Positions 1-7,734 are shown, counted from the stretch's first letter. The stretch is DNA of 33,088 nt from JANMEX01 sp043776635 (GCA_043776635.1 JAYVRA010000027.1:1-33088); one strand, 5' to 3'. The notes: generated from the sequence alone by a model not told the origin. Made by a program: numbers and translations.

Positions 1-160
1 CGGCGTCAAACAGTTTGAACGGGCCACGGCCAGTCCTTCACTGTTTTCCTTGCATAGTTTCGCCATTCGCCTGCCATTTCGTCAAAATTAACAGGTCCAA
101 ACCCTGGCATTCACCAAAAATCACCGTAACCATTTCGTCAAAATTAACAGGTCCGGACCC
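1..160 (-). repeat. Dispersed repeat, copy 1 (two boxes)
   Basis: Read on the minus strand, this stretch holds two copies of the 25-base box (74-98 and 130-154), in the same orientation and 56 bases apart. Bases 1-98 match the long A unit seen again at 15719-15835 and 32727-32844. Bases 105-154 match the short B unit at 16025-16074. Each box ends in a palindromic edge: GGTCCAAACC at 94-103 and GGTCCGGACC at 150-159. The copy runs off the left edge of the window. No coding capacity was recognised, although short spurious frames cross it. Confidence 0.8.
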
Positions 161-241
161 AAAATCGCGTGAATGTGATTTGATGTTACTGAAAGTGGGT
201 TTATGCAGCAAACGGGTACGATCACAACGGAGGCTTCGGCC

Positions 242-814
242 ATGAAATTATTTTCTACAAGTGCGCTTGCGGGTCTCTTTTTTGCTGCCATTGTAATACC
301 GGCTTTCGCCGCAGGTGAGGAACCGGCCGCAAACACGCCGGATGCCACCAAAACACAGGCTGAGTTAGACAAAGAAGCAAAAGCCTGCAAAGAAACCAAG
401 GGCAAGGTTTGGGATCTGAAAACCAAGAAGTGCGTCGATCAGCAGGCTGGCCTGTTGGACGATGATAGCATTTTTGAAACCGGTCGTTTTTTGGCGGATT
501 CCGGGCGCTACGATGAAGCCATAATGGTTCTCAACTTTGTTGCCAACGCAAAAGACAAACGGGTTCTAACGGCCCTTGGGTTTTCATATCGCAAATCCGG
601 CCAGGTTGATGTTGGACTGAAATATTACGAGCAAGCGCTCGAAGTTGACCCAAACTATGTTCTAGCGCGGGAATATTTGGGTGAAACCCTCATTCAAAAG
701 GGTGATATTGAGGGCGCGAAGGCACAGTTGACCGAAATTAAGAACCGTTGCGGTGAAAGTTGTGAGGTTTATGCTGATCTATCCAAACAGATTGATGCGG
801 CTGTAAAAAGCTAA
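242..814 (+). CDS. Secreted TPR-repeat protein
   Basis: This encodes a 190-residue protein with an N-terminal signal peptide (hydrophobic core about residues 4-22, ending AFA-A), so it is probably periplasmic. Residues 40-70 hold two cysteines (C48, C64) around a GKVWD segment; these might form a disulphide. From about residue 75 to 170 there are tetratricopeptide-like helical pairs, for example a GRYDEAIMVL unit and a YYEQALEVDPNYVLA unit. TPRs normally mediate protein-protein contacts, and the partner is unknown. The ATG at 242 is chosen over the in-frame ATG at 203 because GGAG lies just upstream (229-232) and the signal peptide begins there. It lies next to greA but is separated from it by a probable terminator. 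The specific function is not recognised. Confidence 0.85.
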   Translation: MKLFSTSALAGLFFAAIVIPAFAAGEEPAANTPDATKTQAELDKEAKACKETKGKVWDLKTKKCVDQQAGLLDDDSIFETGRFLADSGRYDEAIMVLNFVANAKDKRVLTALGFSYRKSGQVDVGLKYYEQALEVDPNYVLAREYLGETLIQKGDIEGAKAQLTEIKNRCGESCEVYADLSKQIDAAVKS

Positions 815-908
815 AAACTGCAAAAAACAACTACATCGAAAAAGCGTTTATTTTTCACGTGAATTGTTGGACAAATAGCGCTATAAACTAAATTAAGATC
901 AGAAACGC

Positions 909-944
909 GGTTCCCGTATTCGAATTCGGGGGCCGTTTTATTTT
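909..944 (+). terminator. Probable rho-independent terminator of the TPR gene
   Basis: GGTTCCCG (909-916) can pair with CGGGGGCC (927-934), using two G-U pairs, around a 10-base A/T-rich loop. It is followed by GTTTTATTTT. It lies between the TPR gene and greA. It could instead act in the greA leader. Confidence 0.55.
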
Positions 945-978
945 GCCCGGGCGGGCTAAACAAAGAGAGGGCACGCTT

Positions 979-1458
979 GTGTCAAGGCAATCTGTTCCGA
1001 TGACGGCATCGGGTTTCGCTAATCTCAAGGAAGAACTGCGCTGGCGTCAGCAGGACGAGCGTCCGCGAATTATCGAGGCCATTTCAGAGGCGCGGGCTCA
1101 CGGCGACCTATCTGAAAATGCGGAGTATCATGCTGCTAAAGAACAGCAGTCGTTGAATGAAGGCCGCGCCGGCGAACTTGAAGATTTTTTAGCGCGTGCA
1201 GAGGTTATTGATGTTTCCAAGCTTACAGGCAGCAACATTAAGTTCGGCGCAACTGTTACCCTTGTCGACGATGACACCGCTGAAAAGAAGGTTTATCAAA
1301 TCGTTGGCGATCAGGAAGCAGATGTGAAGGCAGGCCGGATTTCGATTTCTTCGCCAATTTCCCGGGCTTTAATTGGTAAGTCCGAAGGCGATACCATTGA
1401 GGTGAACGCACCGGGCGGCGCACGCGGCTACGAGATATTGAGCGTTAAGTTTGTCTAG
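979..1458 (+). CDS. greA: Transcription elongation factor GreA
   Basis: GreA enters the secondary channel of RNA polymerase and stimulates cleavage of the 3' end of backtracked RNA, rescuing stalled elongation. The product is 159 residues, close to the usual 158. The N-terminal half is the coiled-coil domain, with the highly conserved RPRIIEAISEARAHGDLSEN and AEYHAAKEQQ stretches carrying the acidic tip residues. The C-terminal half is the FKBP-like domain ending in VNAPGG and a final YEILSVKF. The GTG at 979 is preferred because AGAGAGG (964-970) lies 8 bases upstream. A TTG at 943 would add an unconserved N-terminus, and an ATG at 1000 lacks a ribosome site. A long palindrome follows the stop codon. 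In rhizobia greA commonly neighbours lpsB, as here (recalled synteny). Confidence 0.96.
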   Translation: MSRQSVPMTASGFANLKEELRWRQQDERPRIIEAISEARAHGDLSENAEYHAAKEQQSLNEGRAGELEDFLARAEVIDVSKLTGSNIKFGATVTLVDDDTAEKKVYQIVGDQEADVKAGRISISSPISRALIGKSEGDTIEVNAPGGARGYEILSVKFV

Positions 1459-1460
1459 AG

Positions 1461-1548
1461 CAAGTCGAGTTCAAATGAATCCTACAGTATCAGAATTCAT
1501 CCGGTTCCCGGGGCTAATTCTGATTACATTCGAACTCGACTTGTTTTA
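1461..1548 (+). terminator. Long bipartite palindrome after greA, likely terminator
   Basis: A perfect 12-base arm CAAGTCGAGTTC (1461-1472) pairs with GAACTCGACTTG (1532-1543). Nested inside is a 7-base stem, CAGAATT (1491-1497) with AATTCTG (1516-1522). TTTTA follows the outer stem. It starts two bases after the greA stop codon. The size (83 bases across the arms) is larger than a typical terminator, so it may be a dispersed palindromic element recruited as one. Confidence 0.6.
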
Positions 1549-1565
1549 GCTCACGGGCAAAGCCT

Positions 1566-2615
1566 ATGTATGTAGATATCCGCTCAGTTGATGTGATCGC
1601 GCCTAATTTTAAACAGCGGCTTTCCGGTGTCACATCCACGATCATTCAATTGGTTCCCCATCAGCGCCAAGCTGGGCTGGCAATCGCGGCGATTGGTCCA
1701 GGTTTACCCGATAGCGTGCCAAAAATCAGGTTCCGCGACCTTTGGCGGCTCTGGATCAGGCCGCGATCCGGCAAAACGCGGATTTGGCATGCGCGGCGTA
1801 ATATAGAAATGTTGCCCGGCATCATTATGCGCGATGTTTTGCGTATGCCAGTTAAGCTGGTATTTACCTCAGCGTCCCAGCGCAAACATTCTGCCTACAC
1901 TAAGTTTCTGATCCGCCAAATGGACCATGTCATTGCCACAAGTGAGAAAACAGCCTCCTATTTAACAGTTTCGCATACTGTAATTATGCATGGCATCGAT
2001 ACAGCGAAATTCTGCCCTGCAGATATGATTGCATTGGCAAAACAAAATGTGGGATTACCCCCAGATAAGTTCATTGCCGGATGTTTTGGTCGCATTCGCC
2101 GCCAAAAGGGTACGGATTTATTCGTGGACACGATGATTGCCGTTTTACCCGATCAACCACATTGGCTGGCTATAATTGCAGGACGAACAACAACTGAACA
2201 TGTTGCTTTTGAAAACCTGATGCGTTCAAGAATTCGGGATGCAGGACTGCAAGATCGCATTCTGTTTGTAGGCGAACATTCGCAAATCGCAAAATGGTAC
2301 CAAGCGCTTGATCTCTATATTGCACCGCAGCGCTGGGAGGGCTTTGGCCTCACGCCATTGGAGGCCATGGCAACCGGGGTTGCCGTTATAGCTACCGATG
2401 CGGGAGCCTTTCGCGAACTGGTGGTAGAAGGCCTGACGGGTAATATCGTTGCGCCAGACGATCTATCTCAATTGATCCAAGTGGTCGCTGACCTCATGAA
2501 TTCGCCCGCGTTGATTACAAGTTATGGTCACCATGGGCTTGAAAGAGCACGAACATTATTTCCATTGCACACCGAAGTCGCTGCCTTGGAAGCCGTCTAT
2601 AGAAAGTTTTCCTAA
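1566..2615 (+). CDS. lpsB: LPS core glycosyltransferase, GT4 family (LpsB/LpcC-like)
   Basis: This is a 349-residue GT-B fold retaining glycosyltransferase of family GT4. The N-terminal acceptor domain opens with VIAPNFKQRLSGVTSTI, a stretch I recognise from rhizobial LpsB/LpcC mannosyltransferases. The nucleotide-sugar domain begins near residue 165 with GCFGRIRRQKGTD, and the EX7E motif is at E258 and E266 (EGFGLTPLEA). There is no signal peptide or membrane segment, so it would act at the cytoplasmic face of the inner membrane, adding a sugar to the LPS core. Placement next to greA supports the assignment. The donor sugar (mannose in relatives) is inferred, not shown. The start is the first ATG after the palindrome, with only a weak ribosome site. 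lpcC is an alternative name. Confidence 0.85.
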   Translation: MYVDIRSVDVIAPNFKQRLSGVTSTIIQLVPHQRQAGLAIAAIGPGLPDSVPKIRFRDLWRLWIRPRSGKTRIWHARRNIEMLPGIIMRDVLRMPVKLVFTSASQRKHSAYTKFLIRQMDHVIATSEKTASYLTVSHTVIMHGIDTAKFCPADMIALAKQNVGLPPDKFIAGCFGRIRRQKGTDLFVDTMIAVLPDQPHWLAIIAGRTTTEHVAFENLMRSRIRDAGLQDRILFVGEHSQIAKWYQALDLYIAPQRWEGFGLTPLEAMATGVAVIATDAGAFRELVVEGLTGNIVAPDDLSQLIQVVADLMNSPALITSYGHHGLERARTLFPLHTEVAALEAVYRKFS

Positions 2616-2654
2616 ATTAAAAAATTTTGATGTATAACAAATAAAAGTGCATAA

Positions 2655-2671
2655 CGCTTCACGCTGAAGCG
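2655..2671. terminator. Small hairpin between convergent genes
   Basis: CGCTTCA, CGC, TGAAGCG forms a perfect 7-base stem in the 121-base gap between the convergent ends of the glycosyltransferase and the FkbM methyltransferase. There is no clear T-run on either side, so a terminator role is only possible. Confidence 0.3.
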
Positions 2672-2736
2672 ATACAAAAGTTAAATGAAAAGTCCGTTAT
2701 TCACCAAGATTGGCTGCTCAGCACGGGCAACACCAT

Positions 2737-3630
2737 TTATCGCAGTTCATAAAACGAATTGTTCCGGCTCCTCCCCCGCAACGAATAGCCATGTCTTGCA
2801 AACGCGGCAGCGCAGCCAACATAGTCTCCCTTTGCACCTTGGTGCTCAATCACAATCCGCTTTGGCAATAATTCGCGCGGTGTGCCATCTAAGAATGGCA
2901 CCAGCGCCTTATCCTCATGGCCCTCAATATCAATTTTAAGACCGTGGATTGAGGTCAGCCCAATTTCAGTAATTATCGCAGCAAGAGTGCGGACTGTAAC
3001 TTGGCCATCCTGCTTTTCAACAAGCGCTATAATCGCTATATCGTCTTTACGGATTACCAGATCACCACGACCTTCAATATCGCTCACCGCACATGAAATC
3101 ATGCGTATGTTTGAAAGATTTGAGGCGGAAGCATTCCACAAAAATAAGTCTGCCATTTTAGGATTGGCATCAATCGAAACTGTAATTCCGTTAGGTGCCG
3201 CCTTGGCACAAGGCAGTGAATAGAGACCTATGTTGGAGCCAAGATCAACAAAATTTGAGGTAGCGTGAGAACTTTCCAAAAGAAATTCAATATCGCGATT
3301 ATTATATTTTGGCTCGAGCAATATGCCATATTCAATGAGGTTTTGATTGCCAAAAAGTCGAAAGCTACAGCCGCGAAAAATCACATCAAGCGGCGTTCCG
3401 GATAGTCTCAAAATCAGCGCCGTAACAAATCCACGAAATAAGCCTCGCCTCAGAATAGAGTTTCTGGCAACAGTGATTAAGCAGCGCTGTAGCACATTTG
3501 GTTTAAACGTGCCAAAGGACAGCGACGCAAACGCATTACCGACTGCGGTCTCACTAGTCGTCGTGGCGCGGAAATAGCTTGCCAATAATATTACCTTTGT
3601 TGCTCTGAACTTGTCAGTCCATACGTGCAA
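2737..3630 (-). CDS. FkbM-family SAM-dependent methyltransferase
   Basis: This encodes up to 297 residues of the FkbM methyltransferase family, which O-methylates sugars or polyketides. Motif I is FVDLGSNIGLYSL (about residues 127-139), followed by the acidic VSIDANP strand end and by LKIDIEGHE, the family hallmark, near residue 224. It faces the LPS glycosyltransferase, so methylation of an LPS or other surface sugar is a reasonable inference. The start is uncertain. The first possible codon after an upstream in-frame stop is TTG at 3630, with no good ribosome site. An internal TTG (LASYF) or GTG (VLQRC) are alternatives. No ATG is available before the conserved domain, so the N-terminus may be eroded. 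Confidence 0.8.
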   Translation of the reverse strand: MHVWTDKFRATKVILLASYFRATTTSETAVGNAFASLSFGTFKPNVLQRCLITVARNSILRRGLFRGFVTALILRLSGTPLDVIFRGCSFRLFGNQNLIEYGILLEPKYNNRDIEFLLESSHATSNFVDLGSNIGLYSLPCAKAAPNGITVSIDANPKMADLFLWNASASNLSNIRMISCAVSDIEGRGDLVIRKDDIAIIALVEKQDGQVTVRTLAAIITEIGLTSIHGLKIDIEGHEDKALVPFLDGTPRELLPKRIVIEHQGAKGDYVGCAAAFARHGYSLRGRSRNNSFYELR

Positions 3631-3848
3631 ACGCCGTAACTATCTATATCTTCCAACAAAAATGAACGCCAAAAATAATCGCATTGTGAGCATATTGCCC
3701 GTAACTCTCGTAATGTCTGTGGAAACGCGACGATCGGCGCACTCAAGCCTTGAAAAATTAGCATAGCCGGGCCATTTCAGTTGTCGAAAATGCTCACGAA
3801 CGCATAGATAAAACGCACACGCCCGCCCCTCTCAATCAGGTAAAATTT

Positions 3849-4814
3849 ATGTCCTATATCCACGCGCCCGTCATTATTATTGGTTCCGGCCCCGCTGGGT
3901 ATACCGCTGCAATTTATGCGGCGCGCGCCATGTTGAAGCCGGTGCTGATCGCGGGTTTGCAGCAAGGCGGGCAGCTAACCATCACCACCGATGTTGAAAA
4001 TTATCCGGGCTTTGCCGAGCCTATACAAGGGCCATGGTTGGTTGAGCAGATACGCCTGCAAGCAGAGCACGTTGGCGCGGAAATTGTCAGCGATATTGTT
4101 GTAAACGTCGATATCTCACAACGTCCGTTTCATGTGACCTGCGATAGCGGCACCAAATACACTTGTGATGCGTTGATAGTGGCGACGGGTGCGCAGGCTA
4201 AATGGTTGGGCATTTCATCTGAGCAAACATTCAAGGGCTTTGGCGTTTCTGCTTGCGCCACCTGCGATGGATTTTTTTATCGCGGCAAGGATGTGGTCGT
4301 GGTTGGCGGCGGCAATACTGCCGTTGAAGAGGCCATATATCTTTCGCACATTGCCAAATCCGTGACAGTTGTTCATCGGCGCGACCATTTTCGCGCTGAA
4401 AAAATCATGCAGGACCGGTTGTTTGCCAAGGCGAATGTTAACGTGGTTTGGAACAGCGCGATTGACGAAATCACGGGTGAAACCAGTGTTCCGCCATCGG
4501 TTACCGGCGTTCGGTTAAAAAATGTTCAAACCGGAGCGACCACGGACCTTAAAATTGACGGCGTTTTCGTCGCTATTGGGCATTCGCCTGCGGTTGAATT
4601 GTTCCAAGGCAAGCTGAAGCAAAAACCAAATGGCTATTTGTGGACAGTGCCGGGTTCAACTGCGACTGATGTACCCGGCGTTTATGCGGCGGGCGATGTG
4701 GCTGATGATATCTATCGTCAGGCGGTGACAGCAGCAGGACTTGGCTGCATGGCGGCGCTTGAGGCTGAGAAGTATATTGCCGTGAATGCGACGCATAAAA
4801 TTGCTGCCGAATAA
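3849..4814 (+). CDS. trxB: Thioredoxin reductase (NADPH)
   Basis: This flavoenzyme reduces thioredoxin with NADPH in the cytoplasm. The 321-residue length is typical. The FAD-binding GSGPAGYTAAIYAAR stretch is at residues 12-26. The redox-active CATC is at C136 and C139, within SACATCDGFF. The NADPH-binding GGGNTAVEEA motif follows, and the C-terminal FAD motif GVYAAGDV precedes RQAVTAAGLGCMAA. All catalytic elements are intact. The start codon at 3849 gives the standard N-terminus. The lsrB-type regulator begins 45 bases after the stop in the same direction, so the two are probably co-transcribed. This trxB-lsrB pairing is common in rhizobia and brucellae (recalled). Confidence 0.97.
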   Translation: MSYIHAPVIIIGSGPAGYTAAIYAARAMLKPVLIAGLQQGGQLTITTDVENYPGFAEPIQGPWLVEQIRLQAEHVGAEIVSDIVVNVDISQRPFHVTCDSGTKYTCDALIVATGAQAKWLGISSEQTFKGFGVSACATCDGFFYRGKDVVVVGGGNTAVEEAIYLSHIAKSVTVVHRRDHFRAEKIMQDRLFAKANVNVVWNSAIDEITGETSVPPSVTGVRLKNVQTGATTDLKIDGVFVAIGHSPAVELFQGKLKQKPNGYLWTVPGSTATDVPGVYAAGDVADDIYRQAVTAAGLGCMAALEAEKYIAVNATHKIAAE

Positions 4815-4859
4815 GAGCACAAGGGTCGGACACATAGAATGCCGGACGGGGAGGATGAC

Positions 4860-5756
4860 ATGCCACTTGACTGGGATAAGCTTCGAATTTTTCATGCCGC
4901 TGCCGAGGCGGGGTCGTTTACACACGCTGCGGATAAGCTGCATTTATCACAATCAGCCATTTCGCGGCAGGTTTCCAGTCTGGAGCATGATGTCGGCGTG
5001 CCGTTGTTCAGCCGCCATGCGCGGGGGCTGATTCTTACAGAACAAGGAGAATTATTATTTCGCACCGCCCATGATGTGCTGCTAAAACTCGAAAATGTGC
5101 GGGTTCGACTCACTGAAAATAAAGATACGCCGACGGGCCGTCTGCGCGTGACAACCACTGTGGGCCTTGGCCAAGGCTGGCTTGCAGACCGCGCACCGGA
5201 ATTTATTGAGCAATATCCAGATGTGCAGTTACAGCTTTTGTTTGACAATGAAGAGCTGGATTTGAACCTGCGCCACGCCGATTGCGCGATTCGCCTGCGC
5301 CAGCCGCAGCAACCCGACCTTATCCAAAAGCGGCTTTTTACTGTGCATTTCCATGTTTATGCCACGACCGGCTACATCAATCGCTTCGGTAAGCCGGAAA
5401 CTTTGGCTGATCTTGATAATCATAAGCTGGTGACATTTGGTGAACCGGCCCCAACTTATATCAATGATATCAATAATTTAGAGACTGTTGGCAGACCGGA
5501 TGGCGATCCACGCCTGCCTGTATTGCAGATCAATAATCTATTGTCAGTCAAACGTGCGGTCCAGCGCGGCGTTGGCGTTGCATTGCTACCGGACTACATG
5601 ATCGAGAAAGATAGCGGACTGGTGCAAGTTCCGATCGATATGGAAATGCCGACGTTCGATACCTATTTTTGTTATCCGGAAGCAATGAAAAATGCGGCAA
5701 AACTAAATGCTTTTCGCGATTTCTTGGTGGCGAAGGCAAGGACGTGGAACTTTTAG
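4860..5756 (+). CDS. lsrB: LysR-family regulator LsrB/VtlR
   Basis: This is a 298-residue LysR-type transcriptional regulator. The winged HTH is in residues 5-65 (KLRIFHAAAEAGSFTHAA, then LSQSAISRQVSSLE), and the effector-binding domain spans about 93-290. The near-identity of segments such as RVTTTVGLGQGWL, RHADCAIRLRQPQQPDLI and FDTYFCYPE to LsrB (Sinorhizobium) and VtlR (Brucella) makes the orthology firm from memory. Those proteins control LPS, redox and small-RNA genes. The ATG at 4860 is chosen because GGGGAGG (4848-4854) sits 5 bases upstream; the in-frame ATG at 4839 has no such site. The only cysteines are C142 and C271. It ends 2 bases from the convergent membrane-protein gene. Confidence 0.93.
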   Translation: MPLDWDKLRIFHAAAEAGSFTHAADKLHLSQSAISRQVSSLEHDVGVPLFSRHARGLILTEQGELLFRTAHDVLLKLENVRVRLTENKDTPTGRLRVTTTVGLGQGWLADRAPEFIEQYPDVQLQLLFDNEELDLNLRHADCAIRLRQPQQPDLIQKRLFTVHFHVYATTGYINRFGKPETLADLDNHKLVTFGEPAPTYINDINNLETVGRPDGDPRLPVLQINNLLSVKRAVQRGVGVALLPDYMIEKDSGLVQVPIDMEMPTFDTYFCYPEAMKNAAKLNAFRDFLVAKARTWNF

Positions 5757-5758
5757 TT

Positions 5759-6568
5759 TTAAACCCTGATGAAGGGCATACCCATAAGCGCTTGCGCAAA
5801 TAGCGCGGCCACCAACAAAACTAAAACCAATAGCGCCACGTTCACAAAACCGCGATTGGGAAGCAGCCATGCAGCAAATGGTAGAGCTTGTGCGATGTGA
5901 AGCGCTGCAAAGTGGGGCACGCGCAAATCTCCGCCTGTTGTTGACCAATAGAAAAATGCAAGTCCGGACGCATCGCTGACATCGCCGCCGACTGAATGAC
6001 CCGTAGTGGAAGACATATAGCCTGCGACTATCGTGGTGAGGATGCCGGACAAGATGAAGCCGGTGCCAGTGGCATAGGCCATTATTGATATGCCTGATTG
6101 TAAGATTTTCCAACCAATGTAGATTGTGACAACCGTCAGCGACACAGCGCCGACGCCCATCAGAGCGTACATTATGGCGCGAAAGGCATCGGAATTATTG
6201 AAGTGCGAGGCCTGTCCAAAGCTGGCATTGTAGCTGATCCAGAGCATTTCAGCGGTTGCTGAAAATATGAAAACATAAGACGCGCGGCGTACGCCCTTGG
6301 CCTGTTGTAGTAATACGGTTGGCAGCAAACTGATGCCGAAGGCCAAGGTGATGCCATGGACGCCAAGTGCGAGCAGAAACTTCGCCGGTTTATCCCATAC
6401 ATTGACACCGTTGATGAGGCGCGGGTCAGTGAACGTCAGCATCATAACGGGAACAAAAAAACATAGTAATATCAATGAAAAAGTCGTGAAAACGGGCGAG
6501 GCCTTCCGGAGTGGTGCAAGGCTTAAGGACAAGTGTTGTAGCGGTGCGTAGTTTGCAACAGCACTCAT
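5759..6568 (-). CDS. Seven-helix membrane protein of unknown function
   Basis: This is a 269-residue polytopic inner-membrane protein. Hydrophobic segments are seen at about 27-46, 62-88, 97-115, 130-152, 162-184, 218-236 and 240-262. Polar loops carry GHSVGGDVSDASG (190-202) and GGDLRVPHFAALH (212-224). H219 and H224 lie at the membrane edge and might bind a cofactor, but this is a guess. I do not recognise a named family. The ATG at 6568 overlaps the TGA of the upstream ABA4-like gene (ATGA), so the two are translationally coupled and likely work together. A longer frame starting at 6667 would run deep into that gene and is rejected. Confidence 0.8.
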   Translation of the reverse strand: MSAVANYAPLQHLSLSLAPLRKASPVFTTFSLILLCFFVPVMMLTFTDPRLINGVNVWDKPAKFLLALGVHGITLAFGISLLPTVLLQQAKGVRRASYVFIFSATAEMLWISYNASFGQASHFNNSDAFRAIMYALMGVGAVSLTVVTIYIGWKILQSGISIMAYATGTGFILSGILTTIVAGYMSSTTGHSVGGDVSDASGLAFFYWSTTGGDLRVPHFAALHIAQALPFAAWLLPNRGFVNVALLVLVLLVAALFAQALMGMPFIRV

Positions 6569-6993
6569 GATTGCATATCCTTTCGCGTGGACTTTATAAT
6601 CTCGAAGGCAAGAAAACCCATGAGGCCAAACATAAATGTGAGAGGCAAAAGCGGTATCAAAGGCCAACGCGGGAGCTTTAGTTCCGCGCTTTGCCGGGCG
6701 ATGCGCGCGCCGATAAACAAATCAAACGCCAAGTAATGCACCCAGCCTGACAGCGCGGCGAAAGAATTGGTGAACAGCTTTTGAACATTCTCAAGGCTGT
6801 CGAACCCGCCTTCGGATCTGGCAAAAAACAAGAGGATCAAAGCAGCGTAAGCGGCTGACAATAGCACTGGTATCCAAAGCCCCGCGAGCTTGTCGCGCAA
6901 CCAGTCCCGCTTGGTTATGATGCCGATGGCGAGCGAAATCCAGCCGCATAAGGCAATGATGTTGAAGGTTTGAAACAGTGTTGAGGCGGTCAT
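6565..6993 (-). CDS. ABA4-like (DUF4281) membrane protein
   Basis: This is a 142-residue integral membrane protein of the ABA4-like family. The plant member is needed for neoxanthin synthesis, while the bacterial role is unknown. Recognised features are the opening LFQTFNIIALCGWISL helix, an aromatic WVHYLAFDLFIGARIAR helix (about residues 84-100), and a last helix with a GLMGFLAFE stretch. About four membrane segments are present. The ATG at 6993 has GGAG six bases upstream. Upstream in-frame TTG and ATG codons at 7005 and 6999 lack correct spacing. It is first in a two-gene operon with the seven-helix protein, divergent from a TetR regulator across 81 bases, and probably repressed by it. 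Confidence 0.82.
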   Translation of the reverse strand: MTASTLFQTFNIIALCGWISLAIGIITKRDWLRDKLAGLWIPVLLSAAYAALILLFFARSEGGFDSLENVQKLFTNSFAALSGWVHYLAFDLFIGARIARQSAELKLPRWPLIPLLPLTFMFGLMGFLAFEIIKSTRKDMQS

Positions 6994-7023
6994 CGACATC
7001 TCCAATCTTTACAGTGACTAGAT

Positions 7024-7068
7024 TATTTATGATTTAATTTTGACAGTGTCAAGATGTTCGGGTAAAAT
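7024..7068. promoter_or_regulatory. Overlapping divergent promoters sharing a palindromic -35 / TetR operator
   Basis: The 13-base palindrome TTGACAGTGTCAA (7040-7052) contains a consensus TTGACA on each strand. On the plus strand TTGACA (7040-7045), a 17-base spacer and TAAAAT (7063-7068) form a near-consensus sigma-70 promoter for tetR. On the minus strand TTGACA (7052-7047), a 17-base spacer and TAAATA (7029-7024) form one for the ABA4-like operon. A TetR dimer on the palindrome would block both. Binding by this TetR is inferred from position and symmetry. Confidence 0.65.
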
Positions 7069-7074
7069 GAAATG

Positions 7075-7656
7075 ATGAATGAAAAAACCTATCATCACAA
7101 AGACTTACGAGCCGGATTGGTGCTGGCCGGTCGCGCTATTCTCGAATCAGAGGGGCTGGGTGCGCTGACATTGCGGGCGTGCGCGCGCCGCGCCGGAGTT
7201 TCGCACGCCGCGCCTTCGCATCATTTTAGCACAGTAAAATCGCTGCTTTCAGCGATTGCCGCGAGCGGGTTTGATGATTTTGTGGCGGCGCTTGAAGCTG
7301 GCGCTCATACAAAAACGACTGCGCAGGAGCGACTTTTCGCCATGGGCATAAGCTATACGCGCTTTGCAGCCAACCATCCGGCGCTGTACCGCGTGATGTT
7401 TGGCGGTGAGTCGGGGCAGGAAATGTCTCCAGACTTGCTCGAAGCAATGTCAAAAGCATGGACCCGGTTAGTCGGATCAGTGGGCGATGTGACGGGGCAA
7501 GCGAATGCAAACGGCGCTGCTTTTCACGTTTGGGCACTTGTTCATGGCTATTCCACACTACTCGCGAGCGGGTGTTTGCCGCCCATGATTGATGCCGAAA
7601 GTGAATTAAATCAGATGCTTAGGTCGACACACCTCGCGATTACGTCGCCTGCATGA
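7075..7656 (+). CDS. TetR-family transcriptional regulator (WHG-type C-terminus)
   Basis: This is a DNA-binding repressor-type protein of 193 residues. The N-terminal TetR HTH lies in about residues 8-55 (AGRAILESEGLGALTLRA, then RAGVSHAAPSHHFSTVKSLL). The C-terminal ligand domain resembles the WHG class, with YTRFAANHPALYRVMFGG and a later FHVWALVHGYSTLLASG helix. Ligand unknown. Two adjacent ATG codons are possible (7072, 7075). No ribosome site precedes them, and the predicted transcription start falls at about 7075, so the mRNA may be leaderless. It is divergent from the ABA4-like operon and most likely autoregulated through the palindrome at 7040-7052. Confidence 0.88.
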   Translation: MNEKTYHHKDLRAGLVLAGRAILESEGLGALTLRACARRAGVSHAAPSHHFSTVKSLLSAIAASGFDDFVAALEAGAHTKTTAQERLFAMGISYTRFAANHPALYRVMFGGESGQEMSPDLLEAMSKAWTRLVGSVGDVTGQANANGAAFHVWALVHGYSTLLASGCLPPMIDAESELNQMLRSTHLAITSPA

Positions 7657-7734
7657 TGGCTCCAAGCCATGCGCTCATAGCAGGCCAGCAATGCAAACTG
7701 CTTCATTGAAATATCAGTCCCCCATCTGCATGTA

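Noticed and set aside
943..978. TTG start for greA at 943
   Set aside because: The extra residues are not part of GreA, the codon falls in the terminator T-run, and GTG 979 has a good ribosome site.
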